Positions 1-8,547 are shown, counted from the stretch's first letter. The stretch: 64,000 nucleotides of DNA from Bradyrhizobium ottawaense (GCF_900099825.1 NZ_LT629693.1:2418001-2482000), one strand, 5' to 3'. A program made the numbers and translations. The notes: generated by a model from the sequence alone, not told the origin.

Positions 1-781
1 GCAGAAACTCGGTAGCCAAAGAGAGAAATTCATCGGCTCCCTCAAAGTAGGCCAGGTGCCCGGCACTGATCCGTTGGTACATTGAGCCGGAAATGCTCGC
101 GGCCAGCTCACGTGTCTGCGTGACGATCTGATCGTGAGCACAGTCGATTACGAGCGTGGGGCTTGTAACGCTTCTGGCTTGTTCGCTTACATCAACCGCC
201 AGATCCAATTCGACCTGACGTGCAATCCCCTCCCAATTGGCGAGAGGCATGTACCCTTTGATCATGTCTTCGATCGTCGAAGCGCCCACGTTCGAAACAA
301 ACGCCGGCGTGAGTCCGGAGAGCAGGAGCAGCCTCAGAAATGCGTTGCGGTTGGTCCGGAGCAGGTCAAGCCAGAGCTCGAATTGAAGCTTGAGCCGCGG
401 CTCTGCGCCCCGCGAAAACCCGGCAACCACAATGAGGGACCGGACCAGATCTGCCGAACTGGCTGCAAGCTGAATTGCAATCGCCGCTCCGAGAGAATGG
501 CCGACCAGATCGAACCGGTCCGCACCGGCCGCGCGGGCCACTCCCCTTACTTGGCGAGCAAGTTTCTGCAGGCTAAGCGCACTTCCGTCATCCGTCGTGT
601 CTCCCGAGCCCGAGTAGTCCAAACTGATCACGGTGCGATATTTGCTGAGCGCCCCGATTACCGGGCCCCAATGCGCATCGAGCGCAGCGGTACCGTTTAC
701 GAGCACGACAGCAGGACCGCGCCCGTGCAATCGGTATGCGACGCGCGCATCATCGACATTTACTACGCTTGTTGTTGCCAC
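1..781 (-). CDS. alpha/beta hydrolase (3' end outside window)
   Basis: The minus strand is open from a GTG at 781 to the window edge, about 260 codons. An AAAGGG ribosome site lies about 7 bases upstream of the GTG. The translation has the alpha/beta-hydrolase order: an early HGRGPAVVLVNG loop for the oxyanion hole, a central GHSLGA nucleophile elbow, then a DCAHDQIV stretch for the acid and a SAGHLAYFE stretch for the histidine near the C-terminus. All three catalytic positions are therefore visible. It resembles esterase or peroxidase-like cytoplasmic hydrolases; substrate unknown. The C-terminus is cut by the window, probably by only a few residues. Palindromes upstream suggest local regulation. 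Confidence 0.85.
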   Translation of the reverse strand, partial: MATTSVVNVDDARVAYRLHGRGPAVVLVNGTAALDAHWGPVIGALSKYRTVISLDYSGSGDTTDDGSALSLQKLARQVRGVARAAGADRFDLVGHSLGAAIAIQLAASSADLVRSLIVVAGFSRGAEPRLKLQFELWLDLLRTNRNAFLRLLLLSGLTPAFVSNVGASTIEDMIKGYMPLANWEGIARQVELDLAVDVSEQARSVTSPTLVIDCAHDQIVTQTRELAASISGSMYQRISAGHLAYFEGADEFLSLATEFL

Positions 782-806
782 AAATTTACCCTTTCTATCT
801 TTAAAT

Positions 807-862
807 GATGATCGTCATCTGACTGACTGAGATGATACATGACGTGCTTGACGGCAAGTCAA
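807..862. promoter_or_regulatory. two palindromes upstream of the hydrolase
   Basis: Two inverted repeats lie just upstream of the hydrolase start at 781. GATGA-N3-TCATC is at 807-819 and TTGAC-N5-GTCAA is at 848-862. Both have perfect 5-base arms, the size expected for TetR- or LysR-type operators. The second resembles half-sites of the palindromes around the TetR gene at 10610, but whether one protein binds both is unknown. Confidence 0.4.
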
Positions 863-929
863 AGCGTCGTGAGGACACTCGGGCAGAGGTGTGACCGTCG
901 TCATCCTGAGCACCTGCCCGCGCAGGCAA

Positions 930-2417
930 TCAGGCGGCGAATTCGGTGCTGCCTGCGCCGTCTACGGCGCGCACGTGGGCGACGTAGCCGTCCGGACGGA
1001 CAAGCATTGAAGCGAATTTGCCGAGCAGACCGTCGTTGGCGCCGGGTGCCAGGCTGACGATGTTGATTGCGTCCCTGACGTGCGTTGCGTTGCTCTTCGC
1101 AGCGACTTGCAACAGGGCCCAGCGCCCTTCTTGGAGATAGGGGTAGAGGGTCGCGCGCGAGCCGTCCCTCAACACAAGATCCCCGTCGGAAAGACGATGC
1201 CCGCTCACACCTTTCCGATGTTCCCAATTGTGCTCCGCCTTAAACAGCGGTTCTGGATAGGCGACACCAAAACCGGAGAGCTGGTCCGAGAGCTGGCGGT
1301 TGACCTCCGGCACGCGAAGAAAGCCGCTGAGCATGCGCCGCAGAGCCAATGCCGGAGGATCAAATGCGGAGAACAGCGCGAATTGCGCAAGCGTGTCATC
1401 TTGGAGCGCCTCGCCGATCGGTCTACGTTCTGACTGATAGCTATCGAGTATCTCGTCAGACGCGGTACCGTGTATAACACTCGCCAGTTTCCAGCCGAGA
1501 TTCATGGCGTCCTGGATGCCGACGTTCATGCCCTGACCGCCCATCGGCGGATTGATGTGAGCGGCATCGCCAGCCAGGAAAATCCGCTCTTTCCGATAGC
1601 ACTCGGCCAGGCGCGATTCATCTGTGAAGCGCGATATCCAAACAGGATCGCGCGGACGGAGATCCCTGCCGAAAATGCGGGCCGCGCAAGCCGCGACCTC
1701 GGCGAGCGATACCGGCTCGGAGGGTGCTGAATAGGGTGACGATGCATCAATGACACCAATTCTGTGGTGAACGCCATCGCCACGTGGCGCGAGAACCAAA
1801 CCACCAGCCTCGTTGACGAGGGTCAGGACCGGTCTCTCTGGTGGCGCATCAAGCGCAACGTCTGCCAATGTCATTGTATGCCGTGCCGGATGACCGACAA
1901 AATCGATGGCTAAGGCTTGCCTTACGATACTGCGAGCGCCATCGGCCCCAGCGGCGTAGCGAGCGGCAAAGCCGAATGGTGTCTCGCCATTCCGGCCCCG
2001 TATGATGACGCTGTCGGCATTCTGCTCAACCTGTTCCACAAGGTGGCCACGCCTGATGTCCACGCCCAACTCCAGTGCACGCTCCTCGATGAGCCTTTCG
2101 GTCGTCGCCTGCGGCAGGAACAGCGTGAAAGGAAAGCGCGAGTCCAATGTCGAGAAGTCAAGCAGCGTATCCAGCCCTCCGAAGAAGAACCCAGGGTTCG
2201 GACGGCCTTGTGAGAGGAAGCGCTCCGCGATCCCACGCAGGGCGAACACCTCCAGGGTTCGACCGTGGAGCGTCAAGGCGCGGGATTGGGTGACGCGTTC
2301 GGTGCGCCGTTCCAGCACGAGGACTTTCACTTTTGCCAGCGCCAGCTCACAGGCGAGCCACAGTCCCACCGGTCCGCCGCCAATGACGACGACGTCAAAT
2401 TCATTGCTCACGATCAT
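930..2417 (-). CDS. FAD-dependent aromatic-ring monooxygenase
   Basis: The start is the ATG at 2417, preceded by GGAGAG; upstream in-frame codons run through the divergent promoter and TetR gene and are rejected. The product is 495 aa, normal for class A flavoprotein monooxygenases of the PheA/MhpA/rifampicin-monooxygenase type. It shows the N-terminal dinucleotide-binding GGGPVG (about residues 13-18), a central GADGARS (DG motif) and the flavin-contacting LAGDAAHINPPMGGQG (GD motif). These enzymes hydroxylate aromatic substrates or antibiotics using NAD(P)H and O2. The divergently transcribed TetR gene and shared operators suggest substrate-inducible expression. The substrate cannot be told from sequence. 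Confidence 0.88.
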   Translation of the reverse strand: MIVSNEFDVVVIGGGPVGLWLACELALAKVKVLVLERRTERVTQSRALTLHGRTLEVFALRGIAERFLSQGRPNPGFFFGGLDTLLDFSTLDSRFPFTLFLPQATTERLIEERALELGVDIRRGHLVEQVEQNADSVIIRGRNGETPFGFAARYAAGADGARSIVRQALAIDFVGHPARHTMTLADVALDAPPERPVLTLVNEAGGLVLAPRGDGVHHRIGVIDASSPYSAPSEPVSLAEVAACAARIFGRDLRPRDPVWISRFTDESRLAECYRKERIFLAGDAAHINPPMGGQGMNVGIQDAMNLGWKLASVIHGTASDEILDSYQSERRPIGEALQDDTLAQFALFSAFDPPALALRRMLSGFLRVPEVNRQLSDQLSGFGVAYPEPLFKAEHNWEHRKGVSGHRLSDGDLVLRDGSRATLYPYLQEGRWALLQVAAKSNATHVRDAINIVSLAPGANDGLLGKFASMLVRPDGYVAHVRAVDGAGSTEFAA

Positions 2418-2426
2418 CTCTCCACG

Positions 2427-2459
2427 TATCTTACGATGTAAGATATCTAACGATGTTAG
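2427..2459. promoter_or_regulatory. tandem TetR-type operators in divergent promoter
   Basis: Two adjacent near-identical palindromes fill the gap between the monooxygenase (start 2417) and tetR (start 2472). ATCTTAC-GAT-GTAAGAT lies within 2427-2445 and CTAAC-GAT-GTTAG at 2447-2459. The centres are 17 bp apart and share the GAT core. This is the classic tet-like arrangement in which one TetR represses both divergent genes. Confidence 0.75.
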
Positions 2460-2471
2460 GGAGATCAAGCG

Positions 2472-3125
2472 GTGGCAGCCGGTGTGGGCATTCAACAAGA
2501 GGTGATCGTACGGGCGGCGCTGACCTTGCTTGATGAGGTTGGGCTGGAGGGCCTCACGATGCGGCGACTCGCCACCGCCTTGAAGATTCAGGCGCCTTCG
2601 CTGTATTGGCATTTTCCCAACAAGCAGGCATTGCTGGACGGCATGGCGGATGCCATTTTTGGCGCCGTGTCGCTGCCGCGGAATCTCAAGGGCAAGACCT
2701 GGGACGTGCGGCTGAAGGCGATTTTCCGTGCCATCCGGAGGGCGTTTCTCGCCCACCGGGACGGTGCTCGTGTCTTCGCCGGTACGTATGTTCCTACCGA
2801 GAACGTGCTTCGAGTCGTCGAAGCCATGATGGCGCAAATGCAGGAAGCTGGCGCTTCGCCAAAGCTTTCATCCGACGCAGCCTTCAGTCTCGTCTATTAC
2901 GTGCTGGGTTTCACGATGGAGGAACAGGGACTGGATCCGCGCACAGGCGGCCCGCTCGATCTCGCGAACCGACAAGCGGAGTTCGCGAACCTTGCCGCAA
3001 TGAAGTACCCAAGCATCCACGCGGCATTGAACCGTATGTTCGACACCGATCTCGACGATCGCTTCGAAGCGGGACTCGACCTGCTGATCCGCGGACTAAA
3101 GACCCGGATCGATACGCGGTCGTAA
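2472..3125 (+). CDS. TetR family repressor
   Basis: This is a 217-aa protein with a GTG start at 2472 and an AGGGAGA ribosome site. The N-terminal HTH is clear: LTMRRLATALKI, then a recognition helix with LYWHFPNKQAL (about residues 30-55). That form is typical of the TetR/TetR_C_1 subgroup, which controls efflux or monooxygenase genes. The C-terminal ligand domain ends in FEAGLDLLIRGLK. It probably represses itself and the divergent FAD monooxygenase through the tandem palindromes between them. A diverged copy of its last 31 codons lies at 9077-9169. Confidence 0.9.
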   Translation: MAAGVGIQQEVIVRAALTLLDEVGLEGLTMRRLATALKIQAPSLYWHFPNKQALLDGMADAIFGAVSLPRNLKGKTWDVRLKAIFRAIRRAFLAHRDGARVFAGTYVPTENVLRVVEAMMAQMQEAGASPKLSSDAAFSLVYYVLGFTMEEQGLDPRTGGPLDLANRQAEFANLAAMKYPSIHAALNRMFDTDLDDRFEAGLDLLIRGLKTRIDTRS

Positions 3126-3268
3126 CTCGGTTCTCGCGGACGGACTGGCCATAGCTGTGCACCCCATATTTTAGCTGGGCGCCTTCTTGCACCAGAATGC
3201 CGACGGTGCACGGTGCGGCTATCACGATTGCGTTTGCGCCGCAGCCTAGTGAACGCGCCGATCCCGCG

Positions 3269-3286
3269 GACGGCCGCTTTGCGCCA
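3269..3286 (+). repeat. short dispersed repeat GACGGCCGCTTTGCGCCA
   Basis: This 18-mer occurs identically at 12092-12109, and a shorter version (TGACCGCTTTGCGC) is at 41706-41719. All copies are intergenic. Its function is unknown; it may be a fragment of a genome-wide intergenic repeat. Confidence 0.5.
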
Positions 3287-3358
3287 GAGGACTAAACCGC
3301 TCGCGCGGTAGGGCGCTGCGGCTGGCAGCACAGCCAACACGATAGCGCGGCGGGGCGT

Positions 3359-3401
3359 CCTGTTTTGAGATGAGGGGTTCGCAACCTTCACTCAAAACAG
3401 G
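3359..3401. repeat. inverted repeat upstream of recombinase
   Basis: CCTGTTTTGAG and CTCAAAACAGG (11-base perfect arms) are separated by about 21 bases, ending 10 bases before the recombinase ATG at 3412. It could be a recombination site, an operator, or a transcript hairpin attenuating the recombinase. Confidence 0.6.
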
Positions 3402-3411
3402 AGCATCCCTC

Positions 3412-4290
3412 ATGACCGATAAGGCCATAAGCCCGCTGCGGCAGCGCATGATCGAAGACATGACGATCCGCAAGTTCGCGCCGAAGACCCAACATGACTA
3501 CGTGCAGAGGGTCAAGCACTTCGCCGTCTTCCTCGGCCGCTCGCCCGACACGGCGAGCTTCGAAGACGTACGCCGCTATCAGCTCCATCTGGCGACGAGC
3601 GGTGCCGGCGTTCCGACCCTCAACCAAAGCGTCTCGACACTGCGGTTCTTTTTCAAGATCACGCTCGGGCGCGCCGACATCGTGAACCACACCCAGTTTA
3701 TCCACGTGCCCCGCAAGCTGCCGGTGGTCCTGAGCCCGGAAGAAGTCGCCCGCTTTCTCGATGCGGCACCGGAGCTCAAATACAAGGCGGCATTGAGTGT
3801 AGCCTATGGAGCCGGATTGCGCGTGTCCGAGGTGGTCGCGCTGAAGGTATCCGACATCGACAGCAAGCGCATGGTGATCCGGATCGAACAGGGCAAGGGC
3901 CACAAAGACCGCTACGTTATGCTTTCGCCGCATCTGCTCGAGCTGTTGCGCGCCTGGTACAACGCGGCACGTCCACAGGGGTGGCTGTTTCCCGGAATGA
4001 ACCCGGTCAACCCGATGTCAGCGCGCCAGCTCAGGCGCGCCTGCGATACCGCGGCCCAGATGGCCGAGATCGGCAAGCAGGTGTCCCCGCACACCCTGCG
4101 ACACAGCTTTGCGACGCATCTTCTGGAGCAGAACACCGATATCAGGGTGATCCAGGTCTTGTTGGGACATGCCAAGCTCGACACCACCGCGCTCTATACG
4201 CGTGTCGCCACCAAGACCATCCGGGAGATCGTGAGCCCGTTCGATCGCATTACAGCCAAGCTCAGGGAGGGCGCCGAACCGCCCGCCTGA
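3412..4290 (+). CDS. tyrosine recombinase of IS91-type element
   Basis: This 292-aa XerC/D-like site-specific recombinase starts at the ATG at 3412, preceded by GGAG. The N-terminal SAM-like core-binding domain covers about residues 1-100. The catalytic residues are all present: R137 (GLRVSEV), K162 (GKGHKD), H227-x-x-R230 (HTLRHSFATHLL), H253 (LLGHAKL) and the Y262 nucleophile (ALYTRV). The full pentad suggests an active enzyme. Such recombinases accompany some IS91 members; the role in transposition is not well defined. Confidence 0.9.
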   Translation: MTDKAISPLRQRMIEDMTIRKFAPKTQHDYVQRVKHFAVFLGRSPDTASFEDVRRYQLHLATSGAGVPTLNQSVSTLRFFFKITLGRADIVNHTQFIHVPRKLPVVLSPEEVARFLDAAPELKYKAALSVAYGAGLRVSEVVALKVSDIDSKRMVIRIEQGKGHKDRYVMLSPHLLELLRAWYNAARPQGWLFPGMNPVNPMSARQLRRACDTAAQMAEIGKQVSPHTLRHSFATHLLEQNTDIRVIQVLLGHAKLDTTALYTRVATKTIREIVSPFDRITAKLREGAEPPA

Positions 4291-4300
4291 AGCGCGGCGC

Positions 4301-5518
4301 GTGTCGCGTCCATCGCTGGAGGTCGCGGATATCTTCCGCGGCCACGGCCCGGCATGGCGCCGGGCCAATGCCGGCCATGTCAGCCTCGGCCAACTCAAGG
4401 TGATGTCGGCGATCGAGAACTGCCGCACGGCGGCCCTCGGTGGCCATGTCGCGCGCTGCGAGCAGTGCGCGCACAGCCAGATCTCGTACAATAGTTGCCG
4501 CAACCGGCACTGCCCGAAGTGCCAGGGCGCGGCAGCAAAGGACTGGCTGGCGGCGCGCGAGACCGACCTGCTGCCGGTGCCGTACTATCATGTCGTGTTC
4601 ACACTGCCGGCGGCCGTCGCCGACATCGCCTACCAGAACAAGGCTGTCATTTATGATTTGCTGTTCAAGGCATCCGCCGAGACCCTGATCACCATCGCAG
4701 CCGACCCCAAGCACCTCGGCGCCCGCGTCGGCATCACCTCGGTCCTCCATACCTGGGGCTCCGCCATGACCCATCATCCGCACGTGCACATGATCGTGCC
4801 GGGCGGCGGAATCTCATTCGACGGCGAGCGCTGGGTGGCGTGCCGGCCCGGCTTTTTCCTGCCGGTGCGCGTGCTCTCTCGCCTGTTCCGCCGACTGTTC
4901 CTGGAGAAGCTGATCGCGGCCCACAAAGCCGGCCACCTGAAGTTCTTCGGCGGCCACGCCGCCCTCGCTGACGCACAGGCGTTCGTCGCGTATCTCGCCC
5001 CATTGCGCCGTGTCGAATGGGTGGTCTATGCCAAGCGCCCGTTCGGCGGGCCACAGGCCGTTTTGGCCTATCTGTCGCGCTATACCCACCGTGTCGCCAT
5101 CGCCAACAGCAGATTGATTGCCTGCGACCGCAACGGCGTCACCTTCCGATGGAAGGACTATCGCACCGAAGGTCGTGATCGCCAGAAGGTCATGACACTC
5201 GGTACCGCCGAGTTCATCCGCAGATTCCTGACCCACGTCCTGCCGCACGGCTTCCACCGCATCCGCCACTACGGCCTGCTCGCCAGCGGCACGCGCGCCG
5301 GTAACATCGTCCGAGCGCGCCGATTGCTCGACCCATCAACGGCACAGCCCGAGGCCGCGGATACAAGGCGCGCCGAGACTGAGGAACCCAAGCCGCTATC
5401 GCAGCCGTGCCCGTGCTGCGGCGGTCGCATGATTATCATCGAGAGGTTCCAGCGCGGATGCTCACCGCGCACCCGTCCCGCCGCAGCCCCTGCCACGATC
5501 AGAATCGACACATCATGA
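4301..5518 (+). CDS. IS91 family HUH transposase
   Basis: This 405-aa rolling-circle transposase starts at GTG 4301, 10 bp after the recombinase, so the two are likely co-transcribed. An N-terminal zinc ribbon has C53xxC56, C66 and C71xxC74. The HUH metal motif is HVH at 161-163, followed by MIVPGGG. The paired tyrosines of the Y2 type are Y257 and Y261 (YLSRY). A second zinc-like CPCCGG motif is near the C-terminus. No internal stop or frameshift is seen, so it is probably functional. Confidence 0.92.
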   Translation: MSRPSLEVADIFRGHGPAWRRANAGHVSLGQLKVMSAIENCRTAALGGHVARCEQCAHSQISYNSCRNRHCPKCQGAAAKDWLAARETDLLPVPYYHVVFTLPAAVADIAYQNKAVIYDLLFKASAETLITIAADPKHLGARVGITSVLHTWGSAMTHHPHVHMIVPGGGISFDGERWVACRPGFFLPVRVLSRLFRRLFLEKLIAAHKAGHLKFFGGHAALADAQAFVAYLAPLRRVEWVVYAKRPFGGPQAVLAYLSRYTHRVAIANSRLIACDRNGVTFRWKDYRTEGRDRQKVMTLGTAEFIRRFLTHVLPHGFHRIRHYGLLASGTRAGNIVRARRLLDPSTAQPEAADTRRAETEEPKPLSQPCPCCGGRMIIIERFQRGCSPRTRPAAAPATIRIDTS

Positions 5519-5952
5519 TCAGATCACGTTCGATGCAACATCCCAGTGCTGCAGTTCCGCTGCGCCGGCTATCGGTCGGCAATGACCATGCTCGCCGTCG
5601 CGCTGCTCACGATAGTCGCCGTCTCATTCCATCACCGCCGCGCAACTCCGATTCTGCTCCTTGCAACCGGCCGACCCGCTTCGTAGCGCCCGCGATCGCC
5701 TGCCGAGAAAGCTCCCAACCCACCTCGGCAAAAGACCGGCAGCAGCTAAATCCCCATAGCGCCTGACGCACCACCTCGCCACGCCTCCCGCGGTTTCCTC
5801 CCCTGGAGGTTTGCGTACGCCGGCCCCCGTGACCACCGCGCCACCTTCATGGGCCGCCATCCGCAAACCTTCACAGAAGCGGCCAATCCCTCGAGATCTG
5901 CATTTGGACCTGCCAACGATCTGGAAGGTTCAAAACGACGGCCCAACTTTCC
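5519..5952. other. noncoding right flank of IS91 element
   Basis: No credible gene was found. Short open frames here have no ribosome site or family resemblance. The stretch is GC-rich with small palindromes and probably includes the untranslated 3' end (oriIS side) of the IS91 element. The true boundary could not be found. Confidence 0.4.
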
Positions 5953-6732
5953 CTATTTTTTCTGACCAGCCGCGGCCAGAATCAAGTCGGCGACCTGCTT
6001 TGAGTTAGAGACGAGGGAAAGGTGGCCAGCATCCAGCTCCACGGTAGTCGCTTTCATGCGTGTCGCCAGGAAGCGTTCTAGGTCAGGCGATATCGTCTGA
6101 TCGTTCTTCGACACCGCATAGAAGGTGGGTTTGGAGTGCCAGGCAGCGACCGTCGTCCTTTCGCCGAAAAGCGCGGCGGCGGTGGGTTGTTGTTCGGCAT
6201 AAAGAACTTCTGCCTTCCTGTGCTCGACACCGTTGGCGAAATATTTGAGGAAGGCATCCTCGGAGAGCTTGGTGTAACCGTCGTGATCCTGAACGCCGGC
6301 CCGCGCGGGCATGGTGGGAAACTTTCCGGAAAGGGCGACGAAATCTTCCCCGGCGTCGGGTGCGCGCGCGGCGATATAGACGAGCGCGGTAACGTTCGGA
6401 TCGATCCCCGCTTCGCTGACGAGGGTGCCGCTCCAGGAATGTCCGACCAGCACGGTTGGACCATCCTGCAGCGCCAACGCGCGCCGGGTTTCAGCGACGG
6501 CCTCGGCAAGCGACGTGAGGGGATTTTGGACTGCCGTGACATGCATGCCGGCCGCCTGAAGGCGTGCGATGACCTCGCTCCAACTCGAGCCATCCGCCCA
6601 CGCACCGTGGACAAGCACGATGTTGCGTGCCTTGACAGGCGCAGCCGTTTGCGCGCGCGCTCCCGTTCCACCGAGGATTCCTGTGAGCATGCAAACGGCT
6701 GCCGTCGCGATTATTCGTGATAACATCCTCAT
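5953..6732 (-). CDS. exported alpha/beta hydrolase
   Basis: This 259-aa protein has a Sec signal peptide (MRMLSRIIATAAVCMLTG, cleavage near residue 27 after GARA). The mature part starts with LVHGAWADGSSW, the oxyanion-hole strand. It then has the nucleophile elbow GHSWSG (Ser about residue 98) and near the end VSKNDQTIS (acid) and ELDAGHLSLVSN (histidine). This matches the small EstC/salicylate-esterase-like hydrolase group. A periplasmic location is inferred; the substrate is unknown. Its neighbours on the same strand are an exported NTF2-like protein and an SDR. Confidence 0.87.
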   Translation of the reverse strand: MRMLSRIIATAAVCMLTGILGGTGARAQTAAPVKARNIVLVHGAWADGSSWSEVIARLQAAGMHVTAVQNPLTSLAEAVAETRRALALQDGPTVLVGHSWSGTLVSEAGIDPNVTALVYIAARAPDAGEDFVALSGKFPTMPARAGVQDHDGYTKLSEDAFLKYFANGVEHRKAEVLYAEQQPTAAALFGERTTVAAWHSKPTFYAVSKNDQTISPDLERFLATRMKATTVELDAGHLSLVSNSKQVADLILAAAGQKK

Positions 6733-6852
6733 CGATCAAACTCCGAAGTTAGATTTCCGTGTGAGCGTCGTGCTCATCAACGTATTCGCTTACAGGCAGG
6801 CGAATGTTACGCGACGCTGCGATTGCAGCCGGTTTTGAGGGGCTCTTCACGA

Positions 6853-7380
6853 CTATTTCAGTTGGGTGTTTGCGATCGGCAGGATGGAAGCGATATACCA
6901 GCCATTTGCATCGCGAACGAACGTTTGGCTGATTAGAAACGTGTTGTCTTGGGGTGGTTTGCCTGGAAGGCCGCGCGTGAAAACGATGGGGACAAGAATC
7001 TGCATGACGTCGTCCGAAATCGTGGCTACGTGAAATTGTGACATGTCGGGTTCGAGATGCCATGTGCCTTCGTAATATTCCCTGAAACGAGCGGCGACCG
7101 CATCGCGTCCTCTGGTTTCGACGCCGCGCGAAAACCAGAGCATGCTGGGCGACTTCCAGAGCATGGATTTCACATCGCCCGCGTTATGCGCATTCTGCGC
7201 AGCCACGAATTTTGTAAAGAAAGCCCGTGCCTCGGCTTCGTTCGCGGCAGCGGATGCGTGTCCGCCCGATGCGACCGTCATGACGACAAGGAGGAGTACA
7301 GCCCTGACCGAAGGATAGCGCATGGAGCGTGCAACCTGCCGCAGTATCGCAGCGATTGCCGAATTGATGTAATTGGTCAT
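6853..7380 (-). CDS. exported SnoaL/NTF2-like protein
   Basis: The chosen start is the ATG at 7380 (MTNYINSA), with GAGG about 6 bases upstream, giving 175 aa. An N-terminal hydrophobic stretch (YPSVRAVLLLVVMTVASGG) reads as a long signal peptide. The mature part, starting ANEAEARAFFTKFV, is a SnoaL/DUF4440 NTF2-like fold with VETRGRDAVAARFREYY and a C-terminal WYIASILPI strand. Such domains bind small molecules or act as isomerases, and no catalytic assignment is possible. The internal ATG at 7323 is an alternative start with a more compact signal peptide. Confidence 0.75.
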   Translation of the reverse strand: MTNYINSAIAAILRQVARSMRYPSVRAVLLLVVMTVASGGHASAAANEAEARAFFTKFVAAQNAHNAGDVKSMLWKSPSMLWFSRGVETRGRDAVAARFREYYEGTWHLEPDMSQFHVATISDDVMQILVPIVFTRGLPGKPPQDNTFLISQTFVRDANGWYIASILPIANTQLK

Positions 7381-7526
7381 GTTAACCTCGCTTCGCTTCA
7401 ATGCCGGCTTCGGCCGGCGCGTTTGAGCATCATCAGTGCTGGTTGATCCAGATAGCGGCCGCCGCGCGGCTGGAATCTGCGGCATTCGCTGAAACGTCCC
7501 GCCGGGAGGCGGGGTCCACCTTTCGG

Positions 7527-8318
7527 TCAAGCGGCGTATCGCGCCGCCAGCGTGCCATTCATTAGGCTGCCGACGAGCGCCTGGCGCGTCTTCTGGTGGT
7601 CATCCCAGACGGCCTGTTCAGGCAGCGAGGGGAAAACCCAGGACTCGCCCCGATCCAGGCCCTTCAGCGCCGCATCCACCAGCTGTTGCGGCTTCATCAC
7701 CGCGCCGGCCGGAAGATTGCTGACAGGCAGTCCGGCCTTGTTCCAGAAATCGGTGTCGACCGCCGGCGGAATGACCACCTGCACAAGGACGCCTTTGCCT
7801 GCGACCTCGCCTTGCAAGGCTTGCGAAAAGCTCACGACGTAGGCTTTGGAAGCATTGTAGACGCCGAACTCCGGCCACGGATGGAAGGCCAGCACGGATG
7901 CGATATTGATGATGGAACCGGCGCCGCGCGCCACGAAGCCGGGGAGCACTGCGTGGGTCAGACGAGTCAACGCGGTAATATTGACTGCGGTCGTCTCATC
8001 CAACGCTGCAGAACTCAGCGTGGCGAACGGGCCGAAGCTTGCGACGCCAGCGTTGTTGACGAGGGCGGTGATCGCTGGATCGCTCGAGATCCGCGCCTCG
8101 ACGCGCGCCAGATCCTTCGCCTCGGCGAGGTTGGCGACCAGGGTGTCCACTTTGACATCTGCTTTTTGCTTGACCGCCTTGGCAACCGGATCGAGCGTTT
8201 TCTGTTGACGGCCGGCGAGGAGAAGATCGTATCCCCGTTCGGCCAACCCGGCGGCGTAAAGCGCGCCCACACCGCCCGTCGCTCCGGTCACCACGGCCGT
8301 TCCTTTTCCATCAGACAC
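7527..8318 (-). CDS. short-chain dehydrogenase/reductase
   Basis: The start is GTG 8318 with GGAGA 8 bases upstream, giving 263 aa; longer readings run through the operator region. It has the classical SDR cofactor motif TGATGGVG (about residues 11-18), NNAG in the middle, the catalytic Ser in NIASVLA and the catalytic pair in YNASK. It is probably an NAD(P)H-dependent oxidoreductase of unknown substrate. It is transcribed divergently from a MarR gene, with three copies of one 16-bp palindrome between them, so MarR control is very likely. Confidence 0.9.
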   Translation of the reverse strand: MSDGKGTAVVTGATGGVGALYAAGLAERGYDLLLAGRQQKTLDPVAKAVKQKADVKVDTLVANLAEAKDLARVEARISSDPAITALVNNAGVASFGPFATLSSAALDETTAVNITALTRLTHAVLPGFVARGAGSIINIASVLAFHPWPEFGVYNASKAYVVSFSQALQGEVAGKGVLVQVVIPPAVDTDFWNKAGLPVSNLPAGAVMKPQQLVDAALKGLDRGESWVFPSLPEQAVWDDHQKTRQALVGSLMNGTLAARYAA

Positions 8319-8347
8319 TTGAGGTCTCCTATTGCTGATTTCGTAAT

Positions 8348-8363
8348 AGTAGCATATGCCACT
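8348..8363. promoter_or_regulatory. MarR-type operator A
   Basis: AGTAGCATATGCCACT matches the palindrome AGTGGCATATGCCACT with one mismatch. It lies 30 bp upstream of the SDR start at 8318 and is the first of three copies in the SDR-MarR gap. Confidence 0.7.
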
Positions 8364-8370
8364 TATTATT

Positions 8371-8386
8371 GGTGGTATATGCCACT
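8371..8386. promoter_or_regulatory. MarR-type operator B
   Basis: GGTGGTATATGCCACT is the second copy of the 16-bp palindrome, centred 23 bp from copy A (about two helical turns), so dimers on A and B could bind the same face. Symmetric arms GTGG/CCAC surround an AT-rich core. Confidence 0.7.
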
Positions 8387-8468
8387 GATGCAAGTCGGCT
8401 TCAGGGACATCATCGAAAGGTGAAAAGGCGTGATCGCGCCGCGAGGACCGCTGGCGCAGGTGAGGGCT

Positions 8469-8484
8469 GCTGGCATATGCCACT
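8469..8484. promoter_or_regulatory. MarR-type operator C
   Basis: GCTGGCATATGCCACT contains the perfect 12-bp palindrome TGGCATATGCCA. This third copy lies 64 bp before the MarR start at 8548 and is suited to autoregulation. Confidence 0.7.
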
Positions 8485-8547
8485 ACTTCCACGCCGTTCC
8501 CGGAGCGCTATATTCATATTGTCATATTGTGACTACGGAGATCGGTC

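Larger units (their letters stand above)
3359..5518 (+). mobile_element. IS91-family element with tyrosine recombinase
   Basis: The element contains a tyrosine recombinase followed 10 bp later by an IS91-type HUH transposase on the same strand. IS91 elements lack terminal inverted repeats and move by rolling circle, so the exact ends cannot be read here. The interval given runs from a hairpin upstream of the first gene to the transposase stop. Noncoding flanks at about 3126-3358 and 5519-5950 probably contain the real terIS/oriIS ends. It sits just downstream of tetR without breaking a recognisable gene. Confidence 0.75.

Noticed and set aside
134..808. Open frame of 224 codons on the plus strand at the left edge
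   Set aside because: It is antisense to the alpha/beta hydrolase, which has all catalytic motifs on the minus strand.
2415..2837. N-terminal extension of the FAD monooxygenase (635-aa reading)
   Set aside because: The extension would run through the operators and the divergent tetR gene. The ATG at 2417 has a good ribosome site and places the FAD motif at the usual distance.
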